DNA from: Pseudofabraea citricarpa
Taxonomy: Eukaryota > Ascomycota > Leotiomycetes > Helotiales > Dermateaceae
Direction of reading: 5' to 3'
NCBI GenBank assembly: GCA_029641185.1
Contig: JAPWGK010000002.1
Span: forward strand, 3,100,001-3,164,000
DNA length: 64,000 bases
In this document: piece after piece, positions 33,482 through 44,503 of the stretch
Position numbering within the stretch: position 1 is the first letter of the stretch
Layout: the number at the start of each line of letters is the position of its first letter
Translations under genes and position numbers: made by a program
The notes under the pieces: generated by a model
Told to the model about the DNA's origin: nothing
The model's database searches: none
Seen by the model: the letters and a program-made list of their open reading frames with translations, nothing else

Positions 33482-34893
33482 ATGCTTGTATCAGTTCTTT
33501 CCCTTGGCGTCTTTGCCTTACTTGCACACGCTCACTTTATCCCCCAAGAGTTTCGAAGAGACCTCTACCGTGGAGTAAATGCTAGTCAGATTGGGCCAAG
33601 AGCCCTATCGTCCACTGTCGTTATCGAAGCGCCTAATTTCCTGGGCTGCACAGATGCTGAAATATCTGAGCTTACACAAGCTGTTGATGATGCTCAGTCG
33701 CTTGCTGCAGGAGCCTCGGCGGTGCTCGGGACCAAAGGGGTGGAGAAGTCAGATGCATACCTGGTCTGGTTTGGCGCTGGTAAGTTTTTATCTCAAGCAA
33801 GCAAGATGTTCTAGGAGCATGCCATTCTAACATGTACAAGCAAACGCGAAAGCGGCAACGCGGATATCCATAAAGACCAGTAACTATGAGGCTCTGATAG
33901 CCGATCTTGTAGCACCAAGTACCCGCATTGCAGAAGTGACCATGACGAATCTTGATACCACGGGGTTGACGTTCGGATGTCGAGCTGCTGATAGTGCTTC
34001 CTGCAAAGGAGGAACGATCGCCGTGACGCATAACAGTGGGAACGATGGTCTCTCAGGAAACATCATTGGACTTTGCCCAGCATTTTTTCAGCTGCCGGAC
34101 CTACCAACCATGGTAACAGACTGGAGAAGAGGTACCTTCAATCCCTCGCAGGGCTTTGCCCTCCTCCACGAGGTGCAGCATGCGCAAGTGATTGTTGGTC
34201 AAAACAGAAGATGTGTAGATGCAGTAGACCCAACCGGTGGTGGATGTTATAGCCCGAAATGGTAAGCTGCAGTCTTCCTCTAGCCGAGAACTTCCACTAA
34301 CCATCGCCTTTTCATATAGCTGCTCAAGCCTGCCAGATAAACAAAAGATCACCAATGCACAGAATATGGGCTTCTTCGCTCTGGAGGTATTTGCTGATCC
34401 CAGCAGTGCCGCTGAGCCAGGTGGATCATGTGCCATCCAGAGGAGAAGCATTGCGGAGGCCGGAGCAGAGTTGTTCGAGAGGGCCAAGAAAGGAGGCAAA
34501 GCCAAACCAGCTCCAGCGCCAGCTCCCAAGCCCAATCCAGCCACAAAGCCTGCAGCAAACCCCAAGACTACTGCAAAAGCGACTCCCAAGTCCACACAGC
34601 CTGCTACCTCAAGACCTGCAACCACTCAACCCAGTTCTTCAAAGCCTACCGCAACTTCATCTTTCGTTTCGAGCAGATCTTCTTCAGCCTCGAGCAGGTC
34701 TTCATCGGCTTCAAGTCGATCTTCATCCTCATCTCGGGCATGTGGCTCTGCGAAACCAGTGCCATCCAAAGGCACGGCACCAGCAGATCTTGACGGGTTT
34801 CCAAAGGCTGAGATTGCCCTGATCGCTGGCCAGGCAGTAAATGCTCCATCAGCAGCAGTGCCAACAACTACCGCTGCAGCTGTATTGCCATGA
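33482..34893 (+). CDS. Secreted HExxH (M35/aspzincin-like) metalloendopeptidase candidate
   Basis: Three exons, 33482-33779, 33841-34261 and 34320-34893, give 430 residues. A signal peptide is clear (MLVSVLSLGVFALLAHA). The core domain at about 45-265 contains HEVQH at 209-213 in FALLHEVQHAQ, a canonical HExxH zinc motif. It has paired Cys residues (CRAADSASC, RRCVDAVDPTGGGCY, CC) and an Asp about 12 residues after HExxH, similar to deuterolysin-type (M35) aspzincins. I did not find the GTxDxxYG motif of classical deuterolysin, so subfamily is uncertain. The tail is a Lys/Pro/Ala linker, then Ser runs (SSRSSSASS repeats) likely to be O-glycosylated, and a final short hydrophobic stretch. A GPI anchor is not convincing. 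It stands alone in gene-poor DNA, as many secreted accessory proteins do. Confidence 0.75.
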
Positions 34894-37800
34894 GGGCATA
34901 TTTGGTGCTGCTCTTGACTTGAACATCAACATTAACAGCATGCTAGCAATGTCCAAACCAGTACTGTGGATAAAGGGACCACAGAAACAAACATGGCTTC
35001 TTTTTCACAACCAGCCGATTCGGGTTATACCTGATTATGGTTTTGTGTATATGGACATCGATAGGTATAAGATACTTCTTAGACCCAATTAACGAAAACC
35101 GAGCAGTTCGATACATTCGAACGTCTCGGGTAGCTAATTTCGACTTTCGTTATTAGTCGTCAGCGTTGATATGTTGGATATTGGCGTTATTTGGTATATA
35201 CAATGTGGGATCTTTTTCATGCATCAAAATTTTAGAAGTTGGAGAATAGAAGTTGGAGAATTCAGAGATGGAACATGGTCAACCTCCAGCATAGATAGAC
35301 TTCGTCCTAATTGTTAAGTTATCAATAGAAAATGATAATCACAGTTTTCAGTACTCCACCGGCTTCATTTGAAGCATTGTGCTTTCGAGACAGCTAACTT
35401 AACGTTCTTGGAGCAGCAGTCTGAATTCGAAGGATGTGTTCAGCGATTTCAGCATCCTCCGTGAATCGGCAAGAAGCTGTCGATTAGGATCTCTCTAGCG
35501 CCCAAGATTTGGATAATATGTGGGTTACAAACCACATATTTATTGCTACTTAAGCAATACTCACTTAAAATCCAAAGCTGACCTAGTCATCTTCTAGCGA
35601 GCTCATATCCAGCTGATAGAATCTGATATAGGCTACACACCCAAAACAATTCAGAATGCTCTTTGACGATGCTTGTAGAGTATAAGACCGAGATAATGTA
35701 CCAGAATAGCATCTCAAATGCAACGCATATCTGACATTACTACACGTCCTTGATGCATCGAAGAGACCCATCATTGGTAGGTGAAATATTCGGCATGTGT
35801 TAACGCCACGAAAAGAATCATAACTTAATTGAGAAGCCCTTCAGATATTTTAAGATACTGATTAAAAGCCCTCAACAGGCACCGGCAACAACCGCTTCAC
35901 ACTTGTGTTAGACGGTGCGTTAGCATTCCCCAGGTAGCAGCAAGCATAACCATGGCTGGTCGACACAGAAAATGACTGTCTCGATTATAAAGTAAAGTAT
36001 GAAGAGCCATCTCAACAATTTGGCGTGACATGTGTGACCATCTCTCTCTGCCCATTGTCATGCCTTGAAGTAGATCAACGCCAGAAATACCTCACTTAAG
36101 GTTCGAACGATTGCGATGACTACACTTAGTCATTTGCAAAGAGTTTGTTCTTTGCGGCTGAAGATCGCAAATGACATCTCAGAACGTGGGTAAAGATGCC
36201 CGTGCATATTGAATTTCATGCCGAAATGTTTGCAATGCTTACACCTGTAATGCACTGTCCACGAACACCGCACAAACTGTGCTGTAGGTTCACAGGCCGA
36301 CACTCCTGATTAGTAGGCACGGTTGGCTGTTATGGACTTTGCGTTTTACTGATGGTTCTTTAACCAAACTGCATCTGTGTAAGTGTGTACCGCAACCTTG
36401 ACACCATTCCCTCCATACAAACCTTGATATATTGACAGTCCGACGTATGAACAGTCGGTTATTTGATCCATTTCCTGACAGACTGCCTTTTCCCAAGGCA
36501 TTTAGAGAGCTATCACAAAGCATACGACAAGCCAGCCCGATGCTGTTAATTCTTTTTGCGTATCAGTCAGTATTTGAACTAGTTGTTTAGCCAAAATGCC
36601 TTCGGGGTTGCAGAAAGAAAGTATTGTAATATTGCGGGGATTCCTGCCCAACTTAGAGCATTGCGCCCACTATTATGACAACTCAGAAGCTCAACATTAT
36701 GCAGTCAGAGGTTAAGTTGCTAAGTTGCCGGTCTGGTCCGGGATATCTGAGCCAGCGAAAGATTCCGTGTTAAGGCCGAACTACACAGAACGGTACCCTA
36801 TCTCATCCGCGCTCGGTATGTTCTTTGTGTGACTGGCGGTCTGTACCAGAATATTTGGGTAGGATTTCCGATCTCAGGTTCGGCCGATTCGAAGTAGAGA
36901 GATGGGCGAATAAGAGGCTCTGGTGATTACGTGCAGATTCCCAGGCATGCAGGCTGATCGATGTTTTGTTGGCCGCCACTGATGAGCCTATGGGAAGTTT
37001 TGTAATGCAAGCGACGGCTGGTGCATGAGCATGAGGGCGAGATGACTTTCGGCATAGATATGCAAGCAGCCTTCTGGGCGGAGTAGTTGCCAATGGCTGG
37101 CTGCTCTATTCGAGGGACTGTGACTTTTCTGATCATCACGAGCCGAGTCCAACACTTCAGCACTCCATCACGCATGTTTGCAAGCATGGGGGAAACTCTG
37201 TCAGATCCGGAGAGTAGTGTGGGTGAGGCACTGAGGCAGAGGGACTGTGCGATGCAAGGATGCACACGCCTAAAAATCGTGGCCGAACCTTCTGGACAGA
37301 ACAAGGACGAAGAGGCGTGTGTTGAAACAATTCTACCAGGTCATTCATGAAACAATGTCTGAGATGACCCTCAGATCTTGAGTCATGGGGGGTCGAGCTC
37401 TGACTTTGGCGACACATGGGAGCTTTCAATAGGCATTGCAGCGCTGTTCATCACGACGGTCGCGCGGTATTGTGCTTGTGCAACTTGTCCGTTCTGCTGA
37501 GCATCGCTACCCAACTCTGGGCCCTGACTCGCTGACAGCTCATCTCTTGGCGGACCTTTGCTCGAATTGCGGTTGCTGTGCCTTCAGCGAGTGTCGGAGT
37601 TCTAGTATGTTCGTCCTGTGTCGTGTTTGCGCGTGTGTGATTAAAAAAAAAAAGCTGCATAAAATTGCCACCTTGACCTCTTGTTGAAGTGGCTCCTTGG
37701 GAGCGAGTAGTCTGGCTGTTGAGATGGCAGTTCTTTGCATCTGTTGGCTCGAGGCGTTGCGAGCGAAGCATTTGCGGACCAGGCCATCCCAGAGATGCTC

Positions 37801-38006
37801 ATCTCCCACAAACTCACCCATAGCCATACGCATGCTGCTATGTGCTAGCATTGCTCCGTCAGAGCAACAGAGTTTTGATCGTGTTTACGTTGCCCGCCAC
37901 GAGACACGATGGCAAAAGCAAATAGGTGCTGGGGAGTCATGACAGAGCGACGGTCGCCGAAGCTGCTGGCGTAGATTGACAATCGTAGGGGAGGTCGTCG
38001 GCGAAG

Positions 38007-38008
<2 letters not shown>

Positions 38009-38052
<44 letters not shown>

Positions 38053-38080
38053 TAGTGAGTGAGTGAGTGAGTAGGTGAGT
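38009..38080 (+). repeat. GA microsatellite with GATA/GTGA tail
   Basis: About twenty GA units, then GATA and five GTGA units. Confidence 0.9.
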
Positions 38081-38244
38081 GATCGGATGTTCAAGCAGTT
38101 CTTTTGCAACCTCGCTCGCAGGTCTCTGTCCTAAAGCGTGTATGCTCGCCTTGCTTGGGGGGTCAATATATTAGTAGTATTTGCATTATGAGCCCTGAAG
38201 GTTGCTTAGGGCTGGCATCTTGCGCGTTGTGGTGCTGGAAGTCT

Positions 38245-38272
38245 TGGAGTTGGGTTGGGTTGGGTTGGGTTG
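38245..38272 (+). repeat. GGGTT pentamer run
   Basis: About five GGGTT units. They resemble telomeric G-strand composition but are not TTAGGG. Confidence 0.8.
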
Positions 38273-38395
38273 GTGTGGGCTGTAGAGTAGAGTAGAGTAG
38301 TGAGTGTACAGTCGAGTCGAAGGCTGCTGCGCTCGTCTAAAAAGTGGGCTCTGGTTACCGATATGTCGTCACAGCGTAAAGTGCAAGTGCAGCAA

Positions 38396-38472
38396 TACAG
38401 GGCGGGAAGGCCGCCTACAGGGTCTACAGGGTCTACAGGGCCTACAGGGCAGGGCAGGGCAGGGCATACAGC
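38396..38472 (+). repeat. 9-bp minisatellite CTACAGGGT, then CAGGG run
   Basis: Several CTACAGGGT units decay into CTACAGGGC and then into GCAGG pentamers, so one repeat seems to have seeded the next. Confidence 0.75.
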
Positions 38473-38517
38473 CCGTACAGTACTGGACAATGGACATGTA
38501 CCTGCTGTGCTTACAGG

Positions 38518-38570
38518 CTTCAAGACCCTCAAGACCCTCAAGACCCTCCCGACCCTCCCTCACTACCGCC
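38518..38570 (+). repeat. 10-bp minisatellite CAAGACCCTC
   Basis: Three perfect CAAGACCCTC units followed by degenerate CCCGACCCTC units. Confidence 0.75.
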
Positions 38571-39324
38571 GCCCCCAGCCAAACCCAGCCAAACCCACTC
38601 ACGCACACTCGCACCTCGACGCGAACCACACACCCATCTGTGATCTGTCATTGGCACAAAGCCTCCGATGGGACCTGGCTGATCGACTTGCTTAAACAGG
38701 CCTCCCAGAGAGAGAAAAAAGAGAGAAGCCAGACAGCTAGAGAGCCAGCCAGCCGCGTCTGTCTTTTTTTCAGCTCATCCCCATCGTCGGTTCGTGGTTC
38801 GTGTTGTATGATTGCGGCCCTCTCCCCCTCTCCCCTCCTCTCTCCCCCCCCTGGTGAGGTTCTCCGGACTAACCGCTGTGCGAGGCAGAACAATGCTGTC
38901 CTCTTCCAACTTCCGACACAGGCCCGAGGTGCAAAGAAGGTTGAAAGAAGATGGATAACCGGATGAGGGTGGATGGATGATGGACTTGGCCAGAAACAAT
39001 GGATGACCCAAGCAAGCAGGATGGGGACCCAGTGTAAACTGAATCCGGGCACCTGCCTTACAGTGAACAGGCCTGAGCTCACTATTTTCAGCACGCTAAG
39101 ATTATCTCTGGCCCTGAAGGCTGACGCACAGTGATTTTCTCCATCCCCAGCGTGCCCAGTGCTGAGGACCAGCCCACAGCGTATGTCCTGTACAGCCTAA
39201 CAGCTACTACAGCCTGTCCCACTGCCACTACCCAGTGCCCACTACCAACCCGCCCACAAGCTCTCGCTCGCCCGCCAGCATCACGGCCCTCGACCCTTTC
39301 AGCCCAGTTCCAGCGACCAACCCA

Positions 39325-39372
39325 GCCCCAGCAGCAGCAGCAGCACCACCATCACCACCACCACTACCAGCA
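39325..39372 (+). repeat. CAG/CAC trinucleotide run
   Basis: Imperfect CAG then CAC/ACC units. An open frame crosses it but shows no conserved protein character. Confidence 0.7.
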
Positions 39373-41518
39373 GACCAGAAAAGTCACCCAGTCACCCCCC
39401 CTCTAAGCTCTGGCTCAAGCTATGGCTCTGGCTTGCTACCTACCTACCTCCCTAGCTAACTAACTAAATAACCTGCCCACACCCAGCCTAGTCCCCAAAG
39501 CCAACCAGCCAGCAGTAGTCAGCCAAACTAAACTCGAGCCAAACGAAACGAAACGAAAAAAAAAACCAGACCGGCCTTGCACTACCTTCATTCCTTACCT
39601 AAAGTACAAATCCAGTCTAACGGAGTTTACACGTCCCCCTCTTTCCCGCTTCTTCCTTACTCACTCCTTCCCACCTTTTCTTAATTCAACCCTCCCTCCC
39701 ACCACCACCCTTCACCACCACTACTACCACCACCACCGACAACATCTTCTTCTCCCTCACTTGTCTGAGCTCTTCGCGTCCGTCGTTGTCTTACCGTGTC
39801 GTCCTGCGTCAATTGTTTGCTGTCGATATCTCCTCGACCCTTCGTGTCCTTTCGTATCGCCGGTGTTCTTGATTTCTGCTTTCCTCGGATCGAAGTTTTC
39901 TAGCAGCTGTTAACCTGGTCATCGTCATGTAAGTCGCACTCACCACTCGCTCCTGGCCCTGAGTGGCCCGCATCGCCACGGCGCCTCAACCCATCATCCT
40001 CTATCCCACGGCCACTTCATCTGTACAGCTTCACGAGAGCTATAGCTCTCCCGACCTGCATCATCATGCTGCTGCTGCTGCCGCCGTTGCCTGCCGCCCA
40101 CCGAGCTTAGCAGCAGCTGTCGCACTTGTATGGGAGCTTGCAGCTTCGAACTAGGTCTATGGTGTGCAGCGCAACTGTACAGACTGGGCCGCAGGCTGTC
40201 GTCTCGAGGAAGTCCTATGCGCGTTTGCTGGCAAGTCTGGCGCATTGCAGAGGAGCTCATCTTGCTTCCGAACAACCTGTCATCAAGTCAATCGCATACC
40301 GGGCATTGCCCCTGCGCAAAGCAATCTTGTGCTAACCTGCTGTGTCATGTAGCTTTGGAGTCATTCCCAGCGATCCCTTCCAGCGATATATCAGCTCTTT
40401 GAAAAGCTCGTCCCACGATTCGCAGCCTTAACCCTAATACTTTCGAAACGACTTATCCTCATCAGTCCCTATCATTCCTCCATTTTTGAACGTATAAATA
40501 CGCCTTTTCGAGGGACCTTGGTATAGCTTCTTGTTACGGGTATAATCAATCTTCGAGGTGAGCAAAACGCGATCTTCTTATTTTCGAATGTGGGTGGGCA
40601 GGCCCTCAGAACGCGAGTTGTGTTGGAAGGACGAGCCGGCGCGTTGATAGATGATTTCTTTGGGTCGAATATACTAGAGCTGGCGATTAGCAAACTCCCC
40701 ACAAGTTTGGAGCAGCGCATGGCAAAGGCGGAAACAAAGCACACAGCCAACCCAAAGCACGCAGGCGAGATTTGAAGAGCTTTGTCTAGGAACGGAAGCG
40801 AACTGAAAGGCATAGGTTATGCCATCACGCTTGTGCAAAATGAAGTCCTAACCTGCACAGAAGTCAGGAGGACTACCACACGTGAATCTGTGAAGTGTGT
40901 GGAGTTGCCCCCAGGCTGGCCACGTTGGCTGAGCGAGCTGTTCAACCTATATGTGCCGCCAGAAGTTGGAGACAGCAGGACCATCTCCATAAAGGTACCG
41001 ACTTTGCCATGTGGCATTAGTTGGGTTCAGAGGCGACTGCATTTTGTTGATATTCTGGTCAAATGACCATTATGTCGGCATTCTGCAGTTATCTTTATCA
41101 TCCGTAATCTACCGCAAGCTGAGGAGCTCATGTCACAGTTGTGGCGAGTGCTTGAATTGCAAACATTCGAAAGAAATCATTGGCATGTATGTCGGCTAGA
41201 AGTAATGCACCTGTTCTAGCGAAAGGTGCTTGCTGGCTATTGATTTTGCCATGGATATATACACGGTTTTCTCCACGAGCTCTGTTAGTCAATGTCAAAT
41301 ACTAGGAATTATGTACCTCTTTCATGTGCACGTAGAAGTTGGATGAGAGACAGCAAGTCATGTTTTGATGTCGCCATTGCGATGTAGTATATCAACTTGG
41401 TCTTTGAGCAGACTCCTACCCTTGCAGATCCTATAATCATCCGCCGGATTGCATCAGTCTTGGGAGTGTCGGCATAGCGACGCTTCCCTTTCCAACATCT
41501 CTTCTCAGTCCTTCTTCC

Positions 41519-41756
41519 ACCAACTTGGAATTACTTTGACCCGAGTAAGGTTAGAGCATTCTACACGGAACATCTATTCCCACTTCTTCACCAACTTGGA
41601 ATTACATTGACCCGAGTAGGGTTAGAGCGGAACATCTATTCTCACTTCTTCACCAACTTGGAATTACGTTGACCCGAGCATTCTACACGGAACATCTATT
41701 CTCAATCCTTCCACCAACTTGGAATTACTTTGACCCGAGTGAGGTTAAAGCAGTAA
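41519..41756 (+). repeat. Tandem repeat, four copies of a 61-71 bp unit
   Basis: The core CAACTTGGAATTAC-TTGACCCGAG begins at 41521, 41592, 41654 and 41715, so spacings are 71, 62 and 61 bp. The units differ by loss of one of two sub-blocks. Copy 1 has both GGTTAGAGC and ATTCTACAC; copy 2 lacks ATTCTACAC; copy 3 lacks GGTTAGAGC. A degenerate half unit (AACATCTCTTCTCAGTCCTT) precedes the first copy. It lies about 470-700 bp upstream of the RRM gene start. Confidence 0.85.
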
Positions 41757-42223
41757 CGTCAACAAGAGCATACAGAGTTCTCAAGTGAGTATCATTTTTG
41801 TCAACCGTTCTTCTTTGAGCCAGCAATTGTACCTCCGAGCACATGAATCCCGTTTTCTTCGCCCTTCTCTCTGGCCCAAGAAAGCATTACCCGCGGTTCA
41901 TCCTCCGCCCCCTTTGACAAAATTCGACTTCCTCCTGAATCGTTGAATAAAGAATTTTCATTTTCCGTCTGAAGATCCTACAGCGCGGGAAATGGTGTGG
42001 CTCTAATTTTGCTAAGATCCTATACTGACAGAGTACTACAGCAAACCTCACGTCTCAGTCGCGCGCTCGATTTTCCAACTTCTCTAAACGAACTCACTTG
42101 AAAAGATCTACACGCCAACTTGCAAGCACGTTTGTATCTTCTGCGTTCTTGCAATTCATCAAACAACTTGACTTTAAATTGCTTCACAGGTTTTTTCAGC
42201 GATAAATAGTCACAGCAAGCAAT

Positions 42224-43727
42224 ATGTCTTTCCCAAACTTTGATCCGTCTCAACAAGGTCAATTCGACAACTCCAACGGTGGTATGCAGGGTCCTCCGCA
42301 GCCTATGCAACAGGGACAAGCACCTGGCATGCCACAGGGACAAGAGAGTGGTTCTCCCGCTCCTTTTGCTCAGCAAGGTGGAGTTGAAGGCTCTTCTGGG
42401 AGTGTTTCTGGTGATGCTAAGACAACCCTATGGTAAGTTACACTCGTCACGTCACACATGGATGCAACCATTAACCGCCATCATTGACCGCAACCATTAA
42501 CCGCGATTGTAATATGTATTTACTAATATATTTTTATAGGATGGGTGAACTCGAGCCATGGATCGATGAGAACTTCATTCGATCAGTCTGGTTCGGCATG
42601 GGCGAGCAGGTCAACGTGAAGATGATCCGTGACAAGTTCTCTGGGTTAGTAGCCTCTTCATGTTATTTGCAATATCGCGCTAATTATCTTCCGTAGAAAC
42701 GCAGGATATTGCTTCATCGACTTCAGTTCACCCGCCGCCGCCGCCAAGGCCTTGTCTCTCAACGGCTCTATGATTCCCAATACATCTCGTCCCTTCAAGC
42801 TAAACTGGGCTTCTGGTGGAGGTCTTGCTGATAGACGGTCAGAATCCCGGTTCATATTCCTTTTCATCGCAACTTTTATTATGAGTAACTGCTGACGAGA
42901 TGTGCTTAGCAGTGATGAGCGTGGCCCTGAGTTCTCAATCTTTGTCGGTGATTTGGGTCCCGAAGTCAACGAATACGTTTTGGTTTCTCTGTTTCAAGCC
43001 CGATTCCCATCTTGCAAGTCTGCTAAGATTATGACCGATCCTATCTCTGGCATGTCCCGTGGCTACGGCTTTGTTCGATTTGCTGAGGAGGGAGACCAGC
43101 AACGTGCTTTGACCGAGATGCAAGGTGTTTACTGCGGCAACCGACCCATGAGAATCTCTACTGCAACTCCAAAGAACAAGTCCGGTGGTGGTGGACCTCC
43201 TGGAGGCATGCCTGGAATGCAAGGTGCTGCCGGTATGCCCGGAGGTATGGCCCCCGGTATGTACTCGATGGGTGCCCCCCCAATGGGTTACTATGGTGCT
43301 CCTCAGCCAATGAACCAGTTCACTGACCCTAACAACACCACCGTTTTCGTTGGTGGCCTGTCCGGATACGTCACCGAAGACGAACTCCGTTCTTTCTTCC
43401 AAGGCTTCGGCGAGATCACCTACGTCAAGATCCCACCCGGAAAGGGCTGTGGTTTTGTTCAGTTCGTTCAACGCCACGCTGCTGAGATGGCCATCAACCA
43501 GATGCAGGGTTACCCAATTGGCAACTCTCGTGTTCGTCTCTCATGGGGACGTTCCCAAAACAACTCTGGTCCAGCTGGCACACCTTACCGACCAGCTCCT
43601 CCTCCACCCCAATACCAATCCATGGGAATGCCACCTGCGCACCCTTATGGTAACTTTGCCCCTATACAGGTAAGAGACTCGGACTTTATAGCATCAGCAA
43701 GGCAACTACTGACATGATGAATAGTAA
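42224..43727 (+). CDS. csx1: Three-RRM RNA-binding protein (Csx1/Nam8/TIA-1 type)
   Basis: Five exons: 42224-42432, 42540-42644, 42697-42837, 42913-43669 and a last exon whose coding part is only the stop codon, 43725-43727. The product has 404 residues. Three RRMs follow a Gln/Gly-rich N-terminus. RRM1 starts TTLWMGELEPWIDENFI (about 68-150), RRM2 FSIFVGDLGPEVNEYVL (about 160-240) and RRM3 TTVFVGGLSGYVTEDEL (about 290-360). RNP1 motifs GYGFVRF and GCGFVQF are present. Met/Gly/Pro-rich linkers separate RRM2 and RRM3. Relatives control mRNA stability and splicing; fission yeast Csx1 stabilises atf1 mRNA in oxidative stress. Exon 4 has a tandem acceptor (TAGCAG), so 42910 is an alternative start adding one Ser. 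The final 55-nt intron has a clear CTGAC branch site, and the next exon begins with TAA. Confidence 0.9.
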
Positions 43728-44503
43728 GCTTGCATCTTCTTCCGTGTTGTGCGAATGGAGTTCAGTATAGCGATGATGGCGTCTTTTTGCGATTGGCTTG
43801 CCTTTTCACTTTAGGGGCTTCACTTCTCTGCGTCCAATGACTGGATAGCTTCTTCTCCTCTTAGCGTTACTTGAAAAGTATCGGATGGGTGGGAATTTCG
43901 TTTTCCATGATGCTCATGTATAAAAGCGCATTCATTAGACGGCTGGCTGATGCTTCATGCGACACGATTTCATATCTGTATCTCTCCTTTCAAAATTTGT
44001 ACTCTGTTACGAGTTGCATGGCCGGGGTTTCTTTTTCCTTCGCTTTCTAGTTTCAATCCTGTGGGCAAGGTGGCGCCTGGCTTTTGCTTCATGCTCTTCA
44101 GCAGATCTTTCCTTTTTCAAAAATGTTCAAAAGTTCTAGAGTCCTTTTTCTATACCTAGGAGATCGCGCCTGTGCGAGCTCAGCATCAGAAAATGTACTC
44201 AGCGTCTCCAGATTCTAGAATCTGCGTTCCCCACTCACTGAGTTTCTATACCCCTTCGCTCCTTGGCCATTTGGCCTTGCATATTTATCCTCATGTATTA
44301 ACCTCAGCTGCCATCTTAACACGCTGAACCTCATCCCCTCCGTCATTTCTTTTGTTGTAGTTGGCTTCGAGGGGCAAGACGAGACTTGTTCTTTGTACTC
44401 TCAAGGTTATCCTCGCAGACGCCATCATCGCAGTTTTCAAGGCGTAGCACAGGGGATTTGGTTTTCGTATTCCACTAGCTTTTTGTTATATTTGCTGACT
44501 AAG
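43728..44503 (+). other. Region between the RRM stop codon and the downstream ORF
   Basis: About 780 bp that could be 3' UTR of the RRM gene or a long intron leading to the ORF at 44504-44962. It ends in TTGCTGAC-TAAG-CGAAACAG, a good branch-site and acceptor arrangement. No coding exon inside it is convincing. Confidence 0.4.

Larger units (their letters stand above)
34894..42223. other. 7.3 kb gene-poor region
   Basis: No gene is supported. From 34.9 to about 37.4 kb it is A/T-rich and stop-dense, with protein-like fragments in different minus-strand frames near 35,390-35,780 that do not join; this may be decayed coding or transposon DNA. From 37.9 to 39.4 kb it is filled with micro- and minisatellites. 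From 39.6 to 39.93 kb it is strongly pyrimidine-rich, followed by a good splice donor. At 41.5 kb there is a 61-71 bp tandem repeat. The last 400 bp are presumably the promoter of the RRM gene. Confidence 0.5.

Noticed and set aside
36803..37429. Overlapping minus-strand frames of 90-125 codons
   Set aside because: They overlap in different frames with similar quality, have no family resemblance and lack a credible start context.
38245..38272. GGGTT repeats as an internal telomere tract
   Set aside because: The unit is GGGTT, not TTAGGG, and only about five units are present.
38304..38966. 220-codon plus-strand frame with GLQGLQGLQG and RPSRPSRPS repeats
   Set aside because: It is a translation of the minisatellites and is open in neighbouring frames as well.
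40472..41066. 113- and 94-codon open frames on the two strands
   Set aside because: No motif, biased composition or splice context supports either; length is as expected by chance.
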